The notes below the pieces were generated by a model. The model did not search any database. It was not told the DNA's origin and saw only the letters and a list, made by a program, of their open reading frames with translations. Shown piece after piece: positions 1 through 13,720 of a stretch of 64,000 nt of DNA (the stretch's first letter is position 1; every line of letters starts with the position of its first letter). This DNA is from Rostratula benghalensis (taxonomy: Eukaryota; Chordata; Aves; Charadriiformes; Rostratulidae). Position numbers and translations under genes: made by a program. The DNA is taken from contig VXAI01000083.1 of NCBI GenBank assembly GCA_013399305.1, positions 1,267,840 through 1,331,839 of the forward strand, written 5' to 3'.

Positions 1-53
1 ATTAACTTCAGCAATCCCAATTGCTTTGCAGGTTAGTTCAACTTAAAGTTAGG

Positions 54-81
54 ATTTACAGAGAAACATTTACAGAGAAAC
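54..81. repeat. two-copy 14-bp tandem duplication
   Basis: The unit atttacagagaaac occurs twice head to tail with no mismatch. It is a simple local duplication of the kind made by replication slippage. No function is implied. Confidence 0.9.
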
Positions 82-352
82 AAATCCACGTTAACATGAA
101 CGATAACATATGAGGTATTTTAAATGAATAGTAATTAAAATTTAGTAGGATGATAATACGGTAATTAAATATCAATTGTTTGCTCAGGACCACTTATTGA
201 GTTTAATAAGTATGTAAAAGATATTAATCTAGTTGTCATGCAATTACCTCATTGAGGGGGAGTGGGAATCTGAGCGTGTGCGTGTGTGGGAAGAACAAAT
301 CATGAAATGCAAAATTCAGTTTAAAATCTGCATTAAGGTTATGACAAAACTT

Positions 353-368
353 AAAAAAAAAAAAAAAA
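353..368. repeat. poly-A run (16)
   Basis: Uninterrupted run of 16 A, a simple low-complexity tract. No adjacent retroposed gene is recognisable upstream, so it is not called a retrocopy tail. Confidence 0.9.
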
Positions 369-3300
369 TCACTCGCTGTTGTCACCTCAAGCTTCTGGAA
401 TATGTAGGGAGATGCAGCAAGGTGAGCTGTGGGCTATTGTAGCAAGGGGGCCAAGAAGGGGTCATGGATGGAGGCGTCCAGTGAAAACAGAGGCCAACCC
501 CAATAGAACATGGCAAATACAGCACTCTAAATTTTAAATTTTTTAGGAAAATCTTAGCATTTATTATAAGATCTCCATATAGCTAGGGATCAATTACTGT
601 ACTTAACAAATGTCATTTAGCACTCTAAAGAATTAGTTGCATTTTTACTTGCCATGGGCTGCTATTGCACTAAGTACCCAGTACACAAGAAGGAAATCTT
701 TGGGTGTTTCTATGGGATTTGCACATCAATTAAGCTTTCTGCAAGGTTATTGTGACAATTGTACATGTACTCATCAACTTTACCCCTCCATAAACAAAAA
801 TAGACACACTTTATCTCCGTATCATAATTTAAACGTACCAAATTTTTAAAAAAGGAGATGGGATGATCCCCACATTTTTCCATTTTTCTTATAAATTATC
901 CATCCTTTCTGCAACAACTTCGTAAGCGGTGCCAATTTTTTTATAGCCCAGAGCAGTGTTAAAATATTAACCATATCATACTTTTTTTTTTCCACAGCCC
1001 TGTGTGGAAAAAGGCAATATTTTTGTGTTCCTGTGTTTATATAAGCACTAGAAGCAGAGAAAGGTGGTAGGAAACTTGAGCTAACTTGCCTGCCCACTAA
1101 GGGGGATGCAGTTCACCTATGTTACTCCCAGCAAGACTTTGACAAGCCTGTTTACAGAAACTCACTAAAAAGAGGATCCCTCACCTTCCTAGCAGGGCTG
1201 TCTTAATGTTTAACTAGCCTTCTTATCCAAAATCTTTGCTGCAAAGTAAGCTAATTTCTTCCTTTCCTAAGCCCAACAGGGAGAAAGAGATATTGACTTT
1301 TCTGCCGAACAAACCCAGCTCATTCAGCCTGTCTCTGACCCACTGTTTCTGAATCTTTCATCATTCTTGGTCCTCTTCAGAGCTCCGATTCCTGCACAGC
1401 ATCCTTAAAGAATAGTGTTTAAAAATGGATGCTGCCAAGACTGCAGACTGCAGCAGCACCAAGAGCCTGCCCTGCCCCCAGGCTTCAGGAAAACAGTGGA
1501 GGCATATTGGAAAATAGGAATAGCTTGAAAAGAAATTACAGGGGACAGTGCTTTTCCCATCACTTGCATAAAGCATCACTTCATGATCCTCAGGTTTAAG
1601 AGTGGAGGGAGAGAATAGGGAGAAGTGTTTTCTTCTTCCAAATACAAACTATTAGATAACCAAAAAGTTTAATATGCAGAGGGAAGGAAAGAAAAGATGA
1701 GCAAGACTAAAAGCACGGTTTAGAAAAGCTCTGTAAAATAGAAAAATAGAAAATAGAGCCAGGACAGTGTAAAGAGCCATCAGCTCCTAGGTACTGTGCC
1801 TGTTTCAGTGGTATTAGAGCAGGACAGCTCTGCTCAGCCTCCCAAGGGAACTGTCTCTCAGACTTTATTTTTTCTCCCAGCTGTCCCTGCAGCCAGACTT
1901 TAGCACATCCACATTCTGAACCTGTTTAATTAATTAAAAGGAGAGAATAATTAACATAGTGAGTCTTATTCTGGTTTTAGGCCATCAGAGAGAGGATGGG
2001 AGGGGAGGCAGATACACCTTAAACCAAGCTCTTTTGGTGATGCAAAGGTGCTGCAAACCCAATAAAGAGGTAAGTCCAGACAAGTTTAGCATTGCTCTGC
2101 ATTCCCACAAAGCTGCAGGACACTGAGCAGTCCAACCCACAGAAAGAGCAGAAGCAGAAAACTTTCGAGTAGAGAAAATATTCTCTCTAAATATTAGTAG
2201 CTTCTGTAGTACCATAGGCTCAAATATGTTGATGGGTCACACCATTTTTGCAAATCACACTGCTAGATATTGGGAAGACTTGCTGTACCATATGTGCATC
2301 CGTATTATCTTTCAAAATGATCAGTTGTGGAGAGGAAAAAATAAGGAGTTGTGTTTGGGAGAGAAAAAGCAGTGCACACTGAAGCTCAAAAGGAGGCTTG
2401 CGTTTGAAGTGTCACTTTTCGTTTTTATCACCATTTTATCACCACTAAGGGAAAGTGCTCTGCAGCATACAGAGCGCTGCCTTACTCAATAACACGTTAG
2501 AAGCAGTCTTTTTAGCGTGGAGATAGAAACAAACAAGGGGAAAGGCAGAGGCAGATGATTAAATGGACTGAAAATCCAGGCTGACACACTAGTACCAATT
2601 GAGCAAAACTGGGGTCAGGGGAAAGGTACAAGAGCATGAACCAGAGCTTAAATTATCCAGCTTAAATTCCCACTTTTTATAATACACCACTGGCTTATGT
2701 CATTGTATCGCCTTGATTTCATGTCTGTATTCTGCAGATTGTGGAAACAGTCCCAATTACAAGTCTGTAGATTAATATTTCCACAATTGCAGAGTAACAC
2801 ATGGTTTATTCAGCAGTCCAAACAGGCTCTTCCAACACCATCACCATATCTGTGGCTGTATAAAAGCACGTTGTTGACTCAGATCACTGGGCCAATTCTC
2901 TAAAATGATTTCTTAGGAGATGTTATGCTCTAATATCTCTAAACCTACTTAAAGGTTTTTTTTTTCATTTGAAGATCATTGACCTGGTGCAAGAAAATAT
3001 TTTCTCTCCGTAGGAGGCAGACCTCTTCCCTTCCTGTGACTTTCAAACGACTAAATCTTTGAAGAATAACTGTACATCTTTTCCCACTCTCTAGAGCACC
3101 CAGTTCCTTACCCAGGCAGACCCCCTGATGTTTTCAAAATATAAATAACACTATATGCATTCAAATTCACAAGTTACATTTATACCTGTGTGTGTTTTAC
3201 AGATTTCTCTCTTGAGCCCACCAAAAGTATTTCTTTTTGACAACCTCTATAAGCAACAATCTTTAACTCACAGGATTAAAACGAGCAAAAGATAATTTCT

Positions 3301-5285
3301 ATCCTTGATTCTGTTTTTCCCTTAATATTGCATCTCTATGAAGATAACACACACTTTCAGCAAATAAAGACCCATTTCTAGGTTTGTCACAGAATGACAG
3401 AAAGCAGAACTTCTGGCTGGGCTGACCTATACTTAGTTGCAACACCACAATTTAGAATGGCTTTTAAGTAATTACGTAGGTATTTAGGAGCATAGAGTGG
3501 GATGGTCCAAAATATGTGTGCCATTGACATCAAGTTTGATTTGATATTACATTATGATGTGAATATTAATTACACAATACAATGTAACAAGTTATTTTGT
3601 CGATATCATGTACACATGCTGAAAAAGAATGCAAAATGCAACTCCATCAATCATCACATGCAAATAGCTGGATCAGGAATATTTTCTAATTTTCAAAAAT
3701 GCTTTATTTACTTCCCAAAACAATCTTCTTCATTGTCTGAAAAAGAGTTGGAGATAGCCACAATTAAATGGCCCAAAATCCCCAGTGTACTGTGTGTGCA
3801 TTGCTATCCATCCTGAGCCCACAGAGTACAAGCTGAAAACTTTATAATTCTAAATGTAAGTATCCTTACAAGCCAGTGTATACAGTTTAAATAATCTTTT
3901 TTAAAATAACCTATTGTTAAAAATATTCTGCTACAGAGATTGCATTTTCAAATGAATATTTTTCTTAGGACATTTTATTTCATTCAGCTATTTATCTTGG
4001 TCCAAACCTCATCCTTCACTGTAGTATTTTTTCCCACACTTTGATAAAATTTACCATGGTAAAACACTATGCTGTCAATGAAATTGCACAAAGGGATGAA
4101 ACGAGGTAGACCTCCATTAGGAACCTTAAATGAAATAATTCACAGTGGAGAAGAGCCATAGAAATTCTGTGGGTGGATGATTCAGAAGGGATGAGCAAAT
4201 CCTTCCTCACCAAAGAATTCAGGGATCCTTAACAAAAGCCTTTTTCCAACACATCCTTCTCAGGCTATTCAACAAGCTGCACCTCCACCAAAACCACATG
4301 GGCTGGTAGAAGGGTTGGTGCCACAGTGGTTGGAAAGGACCATCCAATAGCCAGGAAGAACTCAGGAAGCTTTCTGGCATGAACTTAAAAAGTTTGTGAC
4401 AATGACCTTGAGTCACTTCAGAGCAAGATGTAGGGAAGAAGGTACCTTCAACTCAAAGTTACTCTTGCTAGAGAAAGGAGCTCTGCTGCTGTCTTTTAAC
4501 CTAAAGTCTTTTCAATGTTAATATAATACCCACTGGAGAATAAACCCGTCTGTGAGCAACTGCAGTTACCTGAGAGCTTGACAGAGGAGGGGCATGACTC
4601 CCCCTGATACTTCAGGGAGAGTTAGGCTATCACCATATGCCAATAGAAATATAACCCACTTTATGCCTGTACATGCCCAATTTGACAAGAAAGCTCCACA
4701 TTTTTGGAAAGCAGTTGTGTTTAGACATTCAGAGTGGAAAACACAGTACCCTCTTAATTTAAACTATGTGTACTGTCACTCTTCTGATGTTGAATGTAAC
4801 CCCGGAGAAGCAAATACAAGCACATTACTTGTATCATTCCTGTAGCAGCTTGATTTCAAACTGAAGCAGTAACATGACAATGAGGAAAAAGTACAGACAC
4901 TGTTCGTTTTTATTTTTTGAAATGGAGTGCTCAAGTAAGCAGGTGTGTGTCCCCAGAGCCCAGTCATAACTTAAGTTGATATTTGTTAAGATCAGGCAAG
5001 TCATGTGTCTGGCCATGATAAAAAGGTGGTGGAGAGGTAGGACACTACCAGACTGGTTATTTTGTTGGCAGGGGTTTAGGCATGTTGTAAAATCAAGAAC
5101 AGAAGAGGAACAGTTAAAAAGGTTTATTCCAAGATTTAAAGTGCAAATTTTCACAGATGTCATGGATGCAATGCATCTGAGAGAACCAGACTTCAGTGAA
5201 GTACCCAAGGTGTCAGAATACAAGATCCACTGGAAAGACCATTACTTGTCTCAAAGCATCAACATCTTTGAACTTCGGAAAGGTC

Positions 5286-5360
5286 TTTTTTTTTTTTTTT
5301 TTTTTTTCTGTTGGAATTTCATTTAAAAAAAAAATCTTAAAAGAAGAAAAAAAAAAAAAA
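5286..5360. repeat. poly-T tract followed by poly-A tracts
   Basis: A run of 22 T (5286-5307) is followed within about 20 bases by a 10-A run and then, near 5347-5360, by a longer A run. The T and A tracts are inverted with respect to each other and could pair as a long A:T stem. No transposon body is recognised on either side. Confidence 0.85.
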
Positions 5361-7879
5361 GAAAAAATATTCCAGGAAAGCAAATTAAGACTTTGTGGTC
5401 ATCTTTTATTACAGTGCCTCTCCCTTCGTCTCTGCCCACACAGCTCTTTATATAAAATATTATTGTTAGAATGCTCTGAAATGGTCATTATGGCTTCCTG
5501 TTGGGTCATAAAAAAATAGCATTCTTAGAAATAAAGTTAGAGGGATCGCAGTATTCCCTACATGGACGTTGCTGGAGCGTGGGCTGGTAGATGTGGTGTG
5601 GTAAGGGATTTGCCCCTCATGGAGTCAGGGCTGGAGGGATGGGTCAGGACACCAAGGAACCATGGTGGAGAGCTGGGGTCTGTATAGTTTCTTCAGCTAC
5701 TTCCAAGCTGGTACAACCTCCTTCACATAATTCCTTGTCCCTTACTGCTAAAGATGAAAGCTAACAGCTACTCACAGAGTAGGCTAATCTTTCTTTTATT
5801 CACATTTATAAAACATATAAAATATACTCCTAAAATTAGAAGAGGGTCTGATACTGATCCAGCAGGTGGACCTTGGCTACGGTACTTCAATATATTTATT
5901 ATTTAGGCCAATAATTTCCTTTTCCCTGGAAACACCTGACTTCTGATGCTCAGGGGGAAAAACATGATCTGAAACTAGTTTTAAGTGCAGGTTCACCTTC
6001 TATGGGGCAGGTTAAAATCACAAATGAGTGGAGAAGCAACAAACAATTTACTACTACAGAAGATGGAATGAGATAGAAACTTTTCCATATAACATGCTTT
6101 AAGTGATTTTCCAAAGAAAGTTCACTGGATATGGTTTTCTAATTGCTCCCTATAAAACCCATGGGAAGAGATGTTGCTTTTTCTGTCCTCGGGTCTTTAG
6201 GGCAAGCAGAGCTGCATGAGTAACTAACGCTTTGGAGAATCCCACACAATGGGATTGAAGCACCATCAGTCCCTAACGGTCCTTTCCACAGAAGACTCCA
6301 TCACCGACAGGGATTCACCCATACTCCTACTTCCCTCAGACTGTTCTCCACAACACCAAATGTGTTCTTTATAAAACTAGCAACGTCTACTGTAATGTAG
6401 GTTTTAAAAAATAGACTTTTATAAAGATTACTGCTAAGAGAACAGTGTTGAGAATAGGTATTTCACACATCAGGGAAGACAAATCCCACCTAATAAGATA
6501 GGGAAGTATGCCACAATAGCCTTGAAATTAAACATTTTTCTAATAAGTAATCTCAAATGAAATGTTATTAGAAGACAGTGAAACCAACTATTTTCAGGCT
6601 GTGACACAAGGTCTAAGTCTAGGTTACGGTAGTGAATTGCCCCATGTGAAAAGGAACTAATGTTTTAGTTGTTTAAAATACTAACAATCCCAGAGGAAAA
6701 CTATTAACCCATTTCCAGATTATTATTATTTTCTCTTAAACTCTCTGGTCCCACGTAGGGAAGATAGGAAAGAATAATCTGGTGGAAATACAAAACGTGG
6801 GGAAAACCCATTGTCTCCGGTTCTTCACCTTGCCCAGTTGCCCTCAGACAGAAGCCTGTATCAAGTTTCTCTGAGCTCTTATGTCAAGATGAGCTTTCTA
6901 CAAATTATTTTGACTTTTTACCTCTCAGATTACAGGGGGTGCACAGGTCTGTAATAAAGTCTGAATTTCAGAACCAAAACATGCTTTTCCAATACACATT
7001 TGTTGTTAATGAGACAGAAGCAAGCCACTGAAGAGAGGTTACATTGCAAGCCATAAGCTTTGTGTAAGAGACATGGGGAGTTGGACCCCACAGCCAGATT
7101 TACTCGTAGACCATCTTCATAAAGACCCACCAGGTTTGGGGAGAAGGACTTACAAAGTTTTGATCAAAAACATAATCATTTCTTTAGATTCCCGGTTTTG
7201 TAATTTTCAAGCTATATTTTAAATTACTGTTTAATAAAACAAAGAAAATATTCCAGATGAGCAAAACGATACCTTCAGCTCTCCTTGCAGGGGGCTGCAA
7301 TGAGTCGCCCTCTTTCCACATTTGAAAGCTTTCTAACATGAAATATGAAAAGATTCTCAAGTGTTTGTTACTACAGATGAGCTTAATTTTAAGCTGCTCA
7401 CAAAATGAGATAACTTCACTACCCTGTAAAATACCTATAACAAGGTGGATGATGCCTAAACAAGATTTCAAATGTTATATTTTACTCTTTATAAGAGTAC
7501 TTTAAACATGAACCCGTTCCTCAGCTACAGCATTGCTCCACATCAGTACTAGCCTAAATAAGAACAGATATTTCTGGTAGTTTCCCACCCAATATATTTT
7601 ACCTTTAAAGAAACTGAAATTAAATTCTTAATGAAAAATTGGGAGAAAATGAAATGGAAGATGATATCCTGCCAAAACGCAGAGATGAGGGAGAACTTTA
7701 AAAGTACCTTATTTTTGCGATGATAGCCTTTAAAGTCTCTCATAAAGATGTGTAATTTAAGAACTACCAGCTGCCAACTAGGTTACTGCTCAACAGAAGT
7801 CTGGCATCATCAGAATTCAGCTGATACTGGGACAAACAAAACTCTCCAACAATTTACTATATAGCAATAAAATAGTCAA

Positions 7880-8160
7880 CAATGCTGCACTAATCAACCT
7901 GCAAAGCAGCTCTCATTAGATGACTACCTCTGTATGAATAATGCACTATCACATGTTTAGGTTTAATTAAATGTAATACATAAAATTTCTTGTAATGAAT
8001 ATAGGTATCCGTATGTCTCTATTATACTTGACTTCAATAATTCATCGATTTTTCTCACATCCACTCATTTGGACAATTCATCATATTGCCAGAATACTAA
8101 TGTAAGTCATTTATGGGAAAAATTTTGGTAGTAAATTAACAAGCTGACTAGGATTATAAT
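7880..8160. promoter_or_regulatory. possible conserved non-coding block (weak)
   Basis: AT-rich, non-repetitive stretch with several homeodomain-type cores (taattaaa near 7965, attaga near 7915) and no open frame of note. Its texture resembles ancient vertebrate non-coding elements, but this is an impression and no alignment was possible. It could equally be ordinary unique sequence. Confidence 0.2.
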
Positions 8161-8957
8161 GCTGACACCACTGATACTCAACACTTTTGTAAACTTGTAT
8201 TGAATGGAGCAATTTGAAGTGGGTAACTACATTTAAAATGAAAAACAAATGGCATCTTGACATGATGAAAGGATTTTAAGAGTTTTTAGCCTTGGATTCT
8301 GTGATTCACATATCATTAAGATCTCCCTGCATGCTGAAAATTATGTCCCATTTCTTTCGCCCCTACTCTTTTTGGGGTTGGGTTGGTTTGGTTTTTTTTG
8401 GTGCATAGCCCATGCTAATGGATTATCCACATTTGCAGGCTCCAGGTATTGGGAGATCTGGCTACTCTTAGTCCCAATCTGGAAACGGGAGCTTGAACTC
8501 TCCAAAAGTGCTTTTTTCCCCCCATTAGCAGATGTCATCTATTCCTGCAGAAAAGTTCCATGTTCACACTTCAGTCCTTGCAAGAGAATACTGTGGAGAG
8601 AAACCAGTATCATTTCAAAGAGAAAAGTCTGCTTTACCTGTACCCCCGTATTCATTGCGTTTTGCAAACCACCTGCCTGCTCTGTTTCTGGAGCTCTGCT
8701 GCAGACACAGGTCTAACCTGCCTCAGCTCCCACCCCTTCCTGACTTCCGCAAAGCAAGCAGAACTGCACTTCTACACTTCTACTCCACATGCCACCATCT
8801 GCAGATCTGATTTCACTCTGTAAATAGATTATATCCAATATTTATGAAAAGATTAAGCTAATCTGACATTTAATTAATGGAAACGGCAATGTTTGACTTT
8901 TTATTTTAATAAGCAACGCCCTTTGTTCCCACAGAAATCATTACTAGCAGTATGTTT

Positions 8958-8974
8958 AAAAAAAAAAAAAAAAA
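8958..8974. repeat. poly-A run (17)
   Basis: Uninterrupted run of 17 A in otherwise unique sequence. No target-site duplication or retrocopy body was recognised beside it. Confidence 0.9.
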
Positions 8975-9359
8975 GCCAGAAAGATTTAACAAAAGGTTCC
9001 ATTAAATTAGAGAGCAATAAACAAACACAGCCAATTTATGCATCAGAGTCATTAAATGTGTATCCTCTCCAACACTTTCTTCACAGATAGTACTTAGGTC
9101 TGCTACAATTGATCTGCAGGGAGCAGTTACCTTAATTATAAAATGAAACACCTCTGCTAATGCAGTTTTGGAGCCTTGTTAGTTTACACCCCGGACATGT
9201 GGCTCCGAATGGGCTCCAAATGCTAATGCCAGTAAAGGCAGACACCCTCAGTCTCTGATGTGCCGTGCTTGGCAGTCCATGACCGCACTGCCTACCAGGC
9301 ACCCCTGGTTTTTTTTCTCCCTCTTGCCCTTGGGGTGGAGATAAAATGCAAGAACTCTT

Positions 9360-10030
9360 TGGTCCAGCTCAGCATGTACTTTTGAATAGTTCATTCATGG
9401 GCAGCCATTTGTACAAGAAGTCTTTTTATCTGATTATCTGCGCTCATTGTTAGGGCTTGTGCCTAGATGTGATGAGCCTTGCAGGAAAAATTAAAGAAGA
9501 TGTAAACAGTAAATGCAGACATTTTGCAACATAGCTAAAAATAAATTGCACTACAGGCAATTATGCAAGTTTTACTGGATACATTAAAAAGACATTAAAT
9601 GCACAGCTGTTTTAAGTGTCTTTTAAGCTGATAAATTAACTGTCTAATAAATTGTAAGATTTGTCAGCTAATAATGCTATTTTATCTGCTTTAACATATG
9701 CCTTCCCAGTTCATGAAGCATTATTGTAAGTGCCAAAAGGAGATAATGTGCATTTTACAGTGTTATGTCTTAAGTGGAATGGATCATTGGCCATGAAGAA
9801 GTGTGTTAATAAATCTCCTAGGCTTTGTTAATTGCACTCAATGAAGTGTCACTGTTAAAACACAAAAGATGTGATAGAGAAAGCTGAACATAATGTCTTT
9901 CAGTTTTACAATTAACAGTTCACTAGGCAAATCGACCAAAAAGACCATAATTTGTTGAAGCCTTATTAACTTACATTTTCCTAGTCAAGGTCATAATTGT
10001 GAATGGCTTAAAGCTATCTTTTAATGCTCA
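9360..10030. promoter_or_regulatory. candidate developmental enhancer / conserved non-coding element
   Basis: About 670 bases of non-repetitive, low-CpG, AT-rich sequence with many ATTA/TAAT homeodomain-type cores. Examples are aaattaac near 9633-9640, ctaataaattg near 9645, gctaataatgc near 9669, gttaattgcac near 9827-9837, acaattaacag near 9908-9918 and tattaactta near 9964. It has no homopolymer runs and no transposon similarity, and stop codons break all frames, so it is not an exon. Clusters of such cores in clean unique sequence are typical of deeply conserved vertebrate enhancers. Conservation itself is inferred. The target gene is unknown and no gene lies in the window. Confidence 0.4.
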
Positions 10031-10759
10031 TCAAGAAGAGTAACCTTGCTAGAGAGAATGAACTTTTCTGTCTCTCAGTAGCAGTTATCACTTCCTTTGC
10101 AGGTAGAAGACAAATAAAGCTGAACTTTGTTATGCGGCCATGTCTTACTAGTCACTCACCCCCAATAAATGCCACTCTAAAGGTGGGAAACATGACTTCA
10201 AACGTCTTTTCTCTACAGCAAATAGAGTGCAAAGAATGGAAATAAGGAGAATTGTATAAGCCTGTCAGAGGTAGCGTAGTGCAGAGAACTACTATTCATC
10301 AAGATCTGAGGTTTACGGTTTTTTCACTCACCCTGGAAACTGAATTCAGTACAGGAAACAAATAATCCAACACACTTTGCAAACAATTATCAAAATCAAA
10401 TACAATCAGTAAATGCCCTTCATGAAGAAGGGCTATTTCCATATTTCTTATTAAATATTGATTATTGAACATATTAATATGCCACAACATCTCATCAGAA
10501 TAGCACTACTGGGCTTTGTTGGAAAATCTTCCCATTTAAGACCATTTTGTGATAATGTAAAGTATTTTCTCCAGCAGGATAATCAGAGTAAACACTGATA
10601 ATGTTGAATTGACACACATGAATACAGATATGTGATCACCATCTCACTAATCCTCATAAAGTAATGAGAGCATGTGATAGAAGAATGACCAAGTGTTAAT
10701 TTAAGTCTATAATTTCTTCCTAAAAACCTCAAAATGCAGAATACAACGATTTCTTGGAA

Positions 10760-10960
10760 ATCATAATGTATTTAAATCTCAGACTACAAATGCTATCACT
10801 TGCCATTAATGTAACCACTATATCGTGCTGCTTTAAATGCGCTCAGCACTGGTTGTTTGATTTGCCCAAGTTGTAATACTCTTCCGTGATGCACGTGAGA
10901 TGTTAGAATATATATAAAATACCTATTAATAAATCATTCTGCAAGCATTAAAAATAATGA
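10760..10960. promoter_or_regulatory. possible conserved non-coding block (weak)
   Basis: Unique sequence with a ccattaatg core and a CpG-containing segment (atcgtgctgctttaaatgcg, near 10823-10842), unusual in this CpG-poor background. No coding frame. The call rests on texture alone. Confidence 0.15.
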
Positions 10961-13419
10961 AAGGCAGCCAGCTTTGCTGTTACTAGGTTACAGGATGCCA
11001 CCCTGAACCACACAGTCAATCAGAGCATGCTGACATTGCCAGTGACTGGACAAAGAGAGGATACTCCTGACCCCAGGACAAGACTCCTTGATGCAGGATA
11101 GCCCTCACAGACAGGTGGAGGAAGAAGGCAGAAGCTGGAGGAACAGGATATGTGACACCAGAGCCCAGAGTACCAGGATAAAGATGGGCACTGGTGTGTC
11201 CCTGTCCCATCCCCTCAGCACCTGCAGAGCAAACCCATTCATATGGGTGCAATAGGGAGAGTATACATCAGTGGTTTAGTGCTTGTCTTCCAGCTAGGGG
11301 TGTATCCCACACCCCAGCTTCACACAGTGGACTCAACACCTACAAGTGCTGGACTTAACAACTATAAGGGCTATGATTTTTTTTTTCAAAATTAAAGATG
11401 ATAATTTTCACCTTTTATTCTGACACAATGAGATTCAATCAGTATCTGCCAGGGACTCAGATTCCTGGGCACCAGGTACTGTCCAAAACACTACCCATTA
11501 CTGCTTACAAACAGCAGCCTTAAGTAATGCCCACCAGCAACCTGGGAATATTTCCTCACATCTTTAGCAAAGTTGCTTTGATTTGCTCAAACTCATATCT
11601 TTTTTTTCACAAATGCAGAAGAGTCACACTTCTGAAATCCAGTCCCTGGGCATCACAGGCAAATATGTTCAAAAAAATGGCAGTTTGGGATTGTTCTGAA
11701 GGACCACGTGTGCAAAAGTCTTACAGGAAAAAGTTACCATCAGAGAACAAAGAAAACTCCTTCCTTTTCTGTAAAGCTGCCTTTAGTGACAGGATTGTTT
11801 AAACAACCAGCAGTGTATTTGTATATTGGAAAATACCTACAGGAAATTGATACTTTCAACTAGTACCTGTGAGCATACACCCCAGAAACCTTTCCAGGGA
11901 AATAAATTCAACCAACCATAAAAGGGAAGATGAACACATCATTTTTGTCCCAGGCAAAGCAACCTGTGCTTAAAAACTACATCGCTAACAATGAGGCCAA
12001 AACTTATCTGTACGAAATATAAATATATGCACATAAATAGGTAAGTATTTCCAACTTACAGTTACTCCACAGCTGACAAAAGCAATTTTAAGAGATCATA
12101 TTGAAAACACTGACACCAAGATAACATAAAATAGCTGAAACACTATGTTTTATAAATAAAGAGATTTATGTTTGTACTAGAATAGCTCAGCTACATAAAG
12201 TGTAATACCTGAAGAGAGCTGTCCTGGAAAACTGGGAAACCTTCAAAAATTTAAACATCACACCATTACAGTTAGTTCTCTTTTTTTTTCATCATGGGCA
12301 CATCAGCCAAAGGGCAGGGAGAGAAGTATATGCAAGAATTCAAACTCTTTCTGCTCCACCATGGGGATGCACTGCTCCATTCCCACCATCATGCACTCCT
12401 TTTACAAGTCTAGATATTAAGGCTCAGTATTGCCACAAGCGGTGCTCCTGCTCAGGTACAATCTTGGATTTGACCTCTTAGGGGACAATCAGTGAAATGT
12501 TATCCTGCCAGCTTGGTTCAGATAACTCCCACACCTCTTACAAGTTGCTTTCTCGTGATTTTAAAAATCAGAACTATGAAGCCTTCTATTTGTCTTCTAA
12601 AAACATGATTAGCAAAAATGCCCTAAAGGTTTATGATCTAATTTCATGTGTAAATCATGCTGGCACATGCCTACAAAAAGCAATGAAAACTTTGCTCAGT
12701 CTGAGGTTTCATATCCTGTTTTAAGCAATCTAATTGGGTTGCACAGTAAGATTCAGACATCTTTAAATGAAATTGAGTCCAGTTTTGAGACAAAGTTTTT
12801 ATACTTTATGATGAATCTATTCAATGACGAAGAATCTATTGCTATTCAAAGATTGTTAGTATGAAACCAGATGAACACAACTAGTTTTGCCTTAGTAAAA
12901 TGAGATCTCTTTAAATCTCAAATACAAATAGATGGTTTGAGAATTAGAATGGAAGGTCTCAGCCCTCCTGTATTGATCCAAGGCCCCCAAATAGGCTTTC
13001 AAAAGACACACAGCAAGTGTTTTGTACAACTCAGCTAATCAATCTCCTGGAGAACTTTTAATAAGTCACTCCCTTGGCCCCAAAACACTTATCTTGAGTA
13101 GTATGGTTTCCTGAGATAATAATAAATAACTATTCTTTAGGTTAAAATAGGGTTGCACAACTAGACAGATTTCCTGGGCTGATATTACAGCACACTAAAA
13201 AAGACCCTGGAAACTACACTTGAGTGGAAGCTGAGAATGAAGCAGTGAAGCTGGCTCCCCATCTTCATCGACACCTCTGCAAGAGCAAACAAGGCAAACT
13301 TCAAGGTGTTCTGTTCTGCTTTTAGTTTTTCTTTAAGTAGGCTTAAACAGTTTTTAAAGGGTTCTTAAATCACCTTGAATTCAATTTCTCTAAGCCACGT
13401 TTAAAGAGAATTACCATCT

Positions 13420-13720
13420 GTCACAGTTGGTTAATTAGAATCAGTATACTACAACTCATTCACTTTTTATTAAATAATAGTGCTTCAGTTACTAAATTTT
13501 CTGCGTTCTTTTCAATGAAAACTCAAGCCATGTGCATCCCATAGGAGCCACTGACACCAGTCACAAAAGTTAACTAAACTATAAATGAGTGCACGGATGC
13601 TGGCTTTTATAATGTTGCCACATCAATTTCATTACTGCATGCCTATGCCAGTGGTTTATTTTTTTATTTAGTCTCTTGTGAAGCTCAGAAAACATTATCA
13701 AATTATTCAGATAAATGGCC
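13420..13720. promoter_or_regulatory. possible conserved non-coding block (weak)
   Basis: Clean unique sequence with a ggttaattagaatc homeodomain-type site near 13429-13442, ttattaaata near 13467 and an attactgcatgc motif near 13630. Stops occur in all frames. Conservation is not demonstrated. Confidence 0.2.

Larger units (their letters stand above)
1..7880. other. gene-free AT-rich stretch
   Basis: No coding gene, RNA gene or recognisable transposon is seen in this stretch. Open frames here are short (129 codons at most, on the minus strand near 4834-5223), have no recognisable domain and are consistent with chance. The contents that can be named are a 14-bp tandem duplication at 54-81, an A run at 353-368 and a T run followed by A runs at 5286-5360. 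The rest is ordinary intergenic or intronic sequence with low CpG. Confidence 0.6.

Noticed and set aside
4976..5326. 116-codon frame ending in poly-Phe
   Set aside because: The C-terminal end is just the T tract; the rest has no similarity that I recognise.
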